From: Tupaia tana
Taxonomy: Eukaryota > Chordata > Mammalia > Scandentia > Tupaiidae
Direction of reading: 5' to 3'
Length of the DNA: 64,000 bases
NCBI GenBank assembly: GCA_026018925.1
Contig: JAKSZU010000004.1
Coordinates: 38,087,233 to 38,151,232 of the forward strand
Part shown: positions 26,701 through 32,000 of the stretch, one piece after another
Position numbering within the stretch: position 1 is the stretch's first letter
Layout: each line of letters starts with the position of its first letter
Notes under the pieces: model-generated
Databases searched by the model: none
What the model was told of the DNA's origin: nothing
The model's input: the letters and a program-made list of their open reading frames with translations, nothing else
Position numbers and translations under genes: made by a program

Positions 26701-27375
26701 AGACACAGCAGCTTAAAACTCACACTGAGCGTGTGTGCCCAAAATCACGAGAGGAGCTGGGATTGTGCTGTGGCCAGCCCCCTCTGGGGCAGATGATTTC
26801 TTTCTTTCTGTTTCTCTGTGTCTCTCTGGTGAGTGCACGTGCCCGATAACGAAAATCTCTTGTACAAAAAAATTGTGAGGCAAGCAGGTGGCATGGTGGT
26901 TAAGGCACTGAACTCCCACATGGCTGACCATAATTCAAATTCTCGATCTGGTGGCTTGCTTTTTTACTTTCCCTCTCTTTCTTTCTCTGTCTCTCTCTGG
27001 TGAGTGCATGTGCCCTATAGCAAATTTAAAAAAATAATAATAATAATAATAAAATTAAATAAATGATTCTTTAAAAAATTTGCTAGAGGGAATGTACAAT
27101 ATGCTGGAGAGAGACACAGGGGCTGAGGGTAAGCAAATATACCCTCCTCCTATTAGGGATGGCCACACCATGGTCACTTCTCCTCCATTGGAATTTTGGG
27201 CACGAATGCATGCACACTCAGTGTTTTTCAAGACTCTGGGTCCGGGATGCAAACCACTCAGTTGGGTATGTGGGATTCAGCCACAGTAACCACCGTGCCA
27301 CTGGCAGGCCCTTTTATTATTTTTATTGTTTAATGTTTTGCCAGAGGATGCATGCACTCACCAAAGAGAAACAAG

Positions 27376-27422
<47 letters not shown>

Positions 27423-29005
27423 ACTCCCCGTGGGAAATGGTCACACTGCAATCTTGTCTCCATTCTTCTTTCAGGGTTTTGGGCATGCACACACATGCAC
27501 CCAGTGTGCTTCTTAAGCCACTATGTCCAGAACTCCAACCACAAAGTCAGCCATGTGGGATCCAACTTAACCACTATGCCCCAGGTTGGCCAAAAAAAAT
27601 TGAAGAAGGAGAAGTTGCTTAGCTGGGGGAGGAAAGGGCTGAGAGTAGAGGAAGCTAAGGGATTTCCCACTGCCCAGTAAAAGCAGGTGAGAACAGCTCA
27701 TAGTGGGCAAGGCGGCTCATCTTCTGTGGAGGGTCTAGAGGTTGAATGCAAGTGAACACAGACAAGACTGTGCCATCGAGTGAGCAATAGGGGAGGGAGG
27801 AGGCCTGCCTAGAGCCCCAGACTCTTTCTCAGCCTTCAGCCCTTCTTTAAGATGCTTCTGAGCTGGCAGGTGGTGTGGTGGTTAGGGGTGCTGGATCCCC
27901 ACATGGCCAACTGCGGGTCAAGTCCTGGACCTGGGAGCTTGCTTTCTCACTTTCTCTCTCCCTCACTCTGTCCCTCTCTGGTCAAACTAAGTAACTAACT
28001 AAATAACTAGCTAAATAAACAAATAAAGTTAAATAAAATAATTCTTGAAAAAAAAAAGATGCTAATCTTCAATTACTCAGTGCATTCTGCCGTCCACACC
28101 CTTCCCTGGGCCAGAAGCCAGTGATCCCAGCCTTTGCCAGGCCAAGAGCTGATACCAGCCATTCTGCCTTAGGAATGTAAGTCACTACGGTGCAGTGCCT
28201 TTGGAATCCAGCCTGGAGGCCAGCCCTGCCTCTGCCACTTACTGTGTGTGTGACTCTTGGGCAATTTGCCCAACTATCTGAGCCCTGATTTCATCTTCCA
28301 TAAAATAGGACTTGACAATACTTCCCCTGTATACTGTGGTGAGGATTAAATAAGACGCATGTAAACCATATGGGTCCTACAGAGCAAAGAGCATTCGCTT
28401 TCTTCCCAGGAAGACCCATAGCTTGTCTACTGAGGGATTTTGTCCCTATTAAGTTACAATGGCAAGAATCACGATAATCACAGCTACACACACACACACA
28501 CACACGCTATATGTTGTATATGGTACATGTAGTATATTTGGTATATACAGACTTACATTAGGTGTTCATACATAGGCTCTCACTTGGTAATATTGCAATT
28601 ACTTACAGGAACACACTCTGTAAGCCTCATAAGGATGTCACGTGTTTGGGGATTCTAGGACCCGGAGTTGAACTTTAAGATTCCAATGCTGAGATTCCAC
28701 AGTCCCATGTCCTAAAAGCCTGAAACGGCATGATGGACAGCAGCTCTGGGTCAGTCATGGACACCTGGTTTCTGTGCTGGTGTGTTTGACATCATGGGCT
28801 CTCTCTGCCTTTGCCTGAGGGCTATAGAGGCAAGCAGAGCCACTGAAAGACCCAAAAAGCCAATGGGGGCTAGCAGGTGGCATGGTGGTTAAGGGCACTG
28901 GACTCCCACATGGGCAACTGTGGTTCGAGTTCTGGACCTGGCAGCCTGCATTCTCACTTTCCCTCTCTCTCTCTCTCACTCTGTCCCTCTCTGGTCAAAT
29001 TAAGA

Positions 29006-29040
<35 letters not shown>

Positions 29041-32000
29041 AGCTAAAGAAAACAATTCTTTTTTTTTTTTTTTTTTTTTTTTTTAGGTTTTTGCTATAGG
29101 GCACATGCGCTCGCCAGAAAGACAGAGAGAGACAGAGAGACAGAAAGCAAGAAATCATCACCTGGGGAGATGGCCATGCCACAATCCCTTCTCCTCCATT
29201 CTCCTCTCAGGATCTTGGGCACGTACGCACATGCACCCAGCATGAGTTTAAGCCACCAGGTCTGGGATTCAAACCACAGTCAACTACACGGGAGTCCAGC
29301 AACATAGCCATTATGCTAACTGCTGGTCCCAATAAAACAATTCATAAAAAAAAAAAAAAAAGAAAGAAAGAAAGGCCCAAAAAGCTGAGAAGAGATGCTG
29401 AGACAGATCCACAGAGGGTTGGAGAAAGTAAGACTTAGGCACACACATGCCCGATGCTGTATAGCATAAATATGTTCAATGCAGCATTATAAATAGAAGC
29501 CAAAAATTGAGGGCTGGCCTGTAGCCTAGGGACTCCCATTCAGGGAGTTGGATCTCACATGGCTGACCCTGTTGGAGTACCAGGGAAAGTGGCTTGAAAA
29601 ACATAACAAGCACATGTCTATCCAGACAGGATGGAGAAATAGAGGAGAAAGGATCACAGCTTGACCACACCCTGTTAGCAGGTGTTTTCTCAGTGTCTCT
29701 CTGTCTCTTTCTGGCCAACACACACGCCCACAAGCCCTCTGGCAAGTACCAATATATGATGTATGTATATATATATGGCATAATGCAGAGGTTCACCAGG
29801 TGTGGGTTAAACATTTTGGGTGTATCCACACAATAGGATATTATGCAACTACTTAAAAAAAAATGAGACCTATATCTGCTTGAAGATCACCAAGACACCT
29901 AAAAGTGAAAAAAAAAAAAAAAAAAAAAAAAATCAAAGATACCAATTGTCTAACTTGTCTACAGTGGGCTCCCATCTCTATTAAAAGGAGGTGATTTATA
30001 CATACCCATGAATATGTGGCACGTGCACAAGGTATTTTTGGAAGCCTACAGAAGATACATACGAAACCAATGATGGTAGCCTTGGGAAGGAGCTTGGAAG
30101 GATAAGGGTCACTTAATTTTGTTGCATGTTCCTTTGAACTTTACATTTTTGAAAGAAAAATTTGCGTGTATTTATTTTGCAAAAAATAACCAGTAAATCA
30201 GAAAGTTTTAATAATGAAGTGCCTTAGACATGCCCTTCAAGATGAAGGCCCTGAGGAAGCCTCAGAATCCTCATGGCTTGACCCTTGAAGTAGGTAGGCT
30301 GTTCTTAAAGAATCAAATTGCTCCCCTGTGCAAGGCTGAGGCAGCCAGTGGAACACAATAGTCTCTCCTTCCCTCCAGCAACATGTGCTTTGAGCTCTCA
30401 GACCTTACATCCTCTACCATTTCTGAAGATGTGGCTGAAAAAACCACACGCCCCAAAGCTCAGAAGGAAAAGGCGAAATCATAAAGGGGATCTCTGGGAT
30501 GTTATCCAGCTTATAAAAGCTTAAAATAGTATCCGTGAGGTTCCTGAGCCAATAATGGTTTAAGAGGCCTTCCTCCAGGGCTTGTCAGCCGGAGGGCCTG
30601 CTATGTAGAAGTTCAGAGACGCAGCCTCTATCAGGATTGCCAAAGCTTTCAGGAAGGGAGTGCGAACACCTCACCTTGTGAAAACAATAAGCCATTGCAC
30701 ACCCGTGTAATCTCTCCCACATCTGCCAGCTTAGCCTACATAGTCGCCAGCCCTGTTCCAAGCCAGACCAATGTGCCAGGACCAGTTTGGGCAGTGATCA
30801 GAAAACAGCAGGCTCCCAGGAGACAAGCACACATGCACCTCTAGCTCACCAGCCCTTTGCAGGACTCTCTCCCACGACGGTACCATCCTTTACTTTTTTT
30901 TTTTTTTATATATATATTTTTTCTTCTTCATTTTAATTTGCCATAGGGCACATGTATCACTGAAGAGACACAGAGAGAAAGTAAGAAAGCACTCCCTGGA
31001 GGGACAGCCACACAATTCCTTCTCTTTGAGTCTCTTCTAGGGATTTTGAGCATGCATGCACATGTTCCAGGCATTTTCCAAAGTGCCAGGTACAGGACTT
31101 GAACCATGAAGTTAGTCATGTGGGATCCAGCCATCTTAACCTTCACACCAACCCTTCACTTCCTTGATGTTTGCTAAGCCCAAGGTATGGTAGGGGACCT
31201 CAGAAGTCGATCTAGACTAAGTTGCTATTGCACAACTTCTCATTTGACAAATGACAGAACTGAGGCTAAGAGGTTAGAGGCATTTTTCCAAGCATAGAGT
31301 GTCAGAGTTGGTTCTAGATCCCAAGGGTTGTCCTGTCCCAAGGCTATCTTTTGTCATCTGGCTCCTCTCTGAAGACATGGTCCCTGTATACATGACAGAG
31401 ACATATGAAAAAGAGTGACAGGACAAAGCCTCCCTGCCAAGAACCTAAGGGTGGTTTCCATCTTGCTTACTTGATTGTTTGCATCTTCCATGGGAGAGGA
31501 AGACAGAGACAGACAAAAGAGAAAGAAACAGAAAGAGGCACCCCCAATAGGATTATCTTGCCATAATCCTAGTCCCAGTCTCAGCTAGCCCAGACCATGG
31601 GCACACGTGTGTGCCCAGCATGCACTGCTAGACGTCAGGACGCCAACCCAGGCCCTCCCACGTGGCCTTAGCATCACAAAGCATTGCATTACTGCTAGGA
31701 CATTGTGGCACGCCCCAACAGGTAGTTTTATCACTGGTGTATGAGTCCAGTGGAAGGACCAGCCATAGGGACTTGACAGGAGAGAAGGCGTCAGGCAGGG
31801 GATAATGGAGCAAACGGCAGGGAGAAGGCTGGCCTTGGAAGCGAGAGTAGGTTGATGGGCCTGGGAAAAGGGCACGTGTAGTAGATGGTCTGTGTGGCTG
31901 CAAGAGTGGCTTCTGAAGAGAATCTGGGGAGGTCGAGGAAGCCACAGGCATCCTCAGGAGGCATCTTTCCTGCACGTGTGAGCTGGGATGGAAGGCTCTG

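Noticed and set aside
27378-27418. Direct repeat array that might suggest a CRISPR-like array
   Set aside because: Simple dinucleotide expansion within a SINE in a vertebrate genome.
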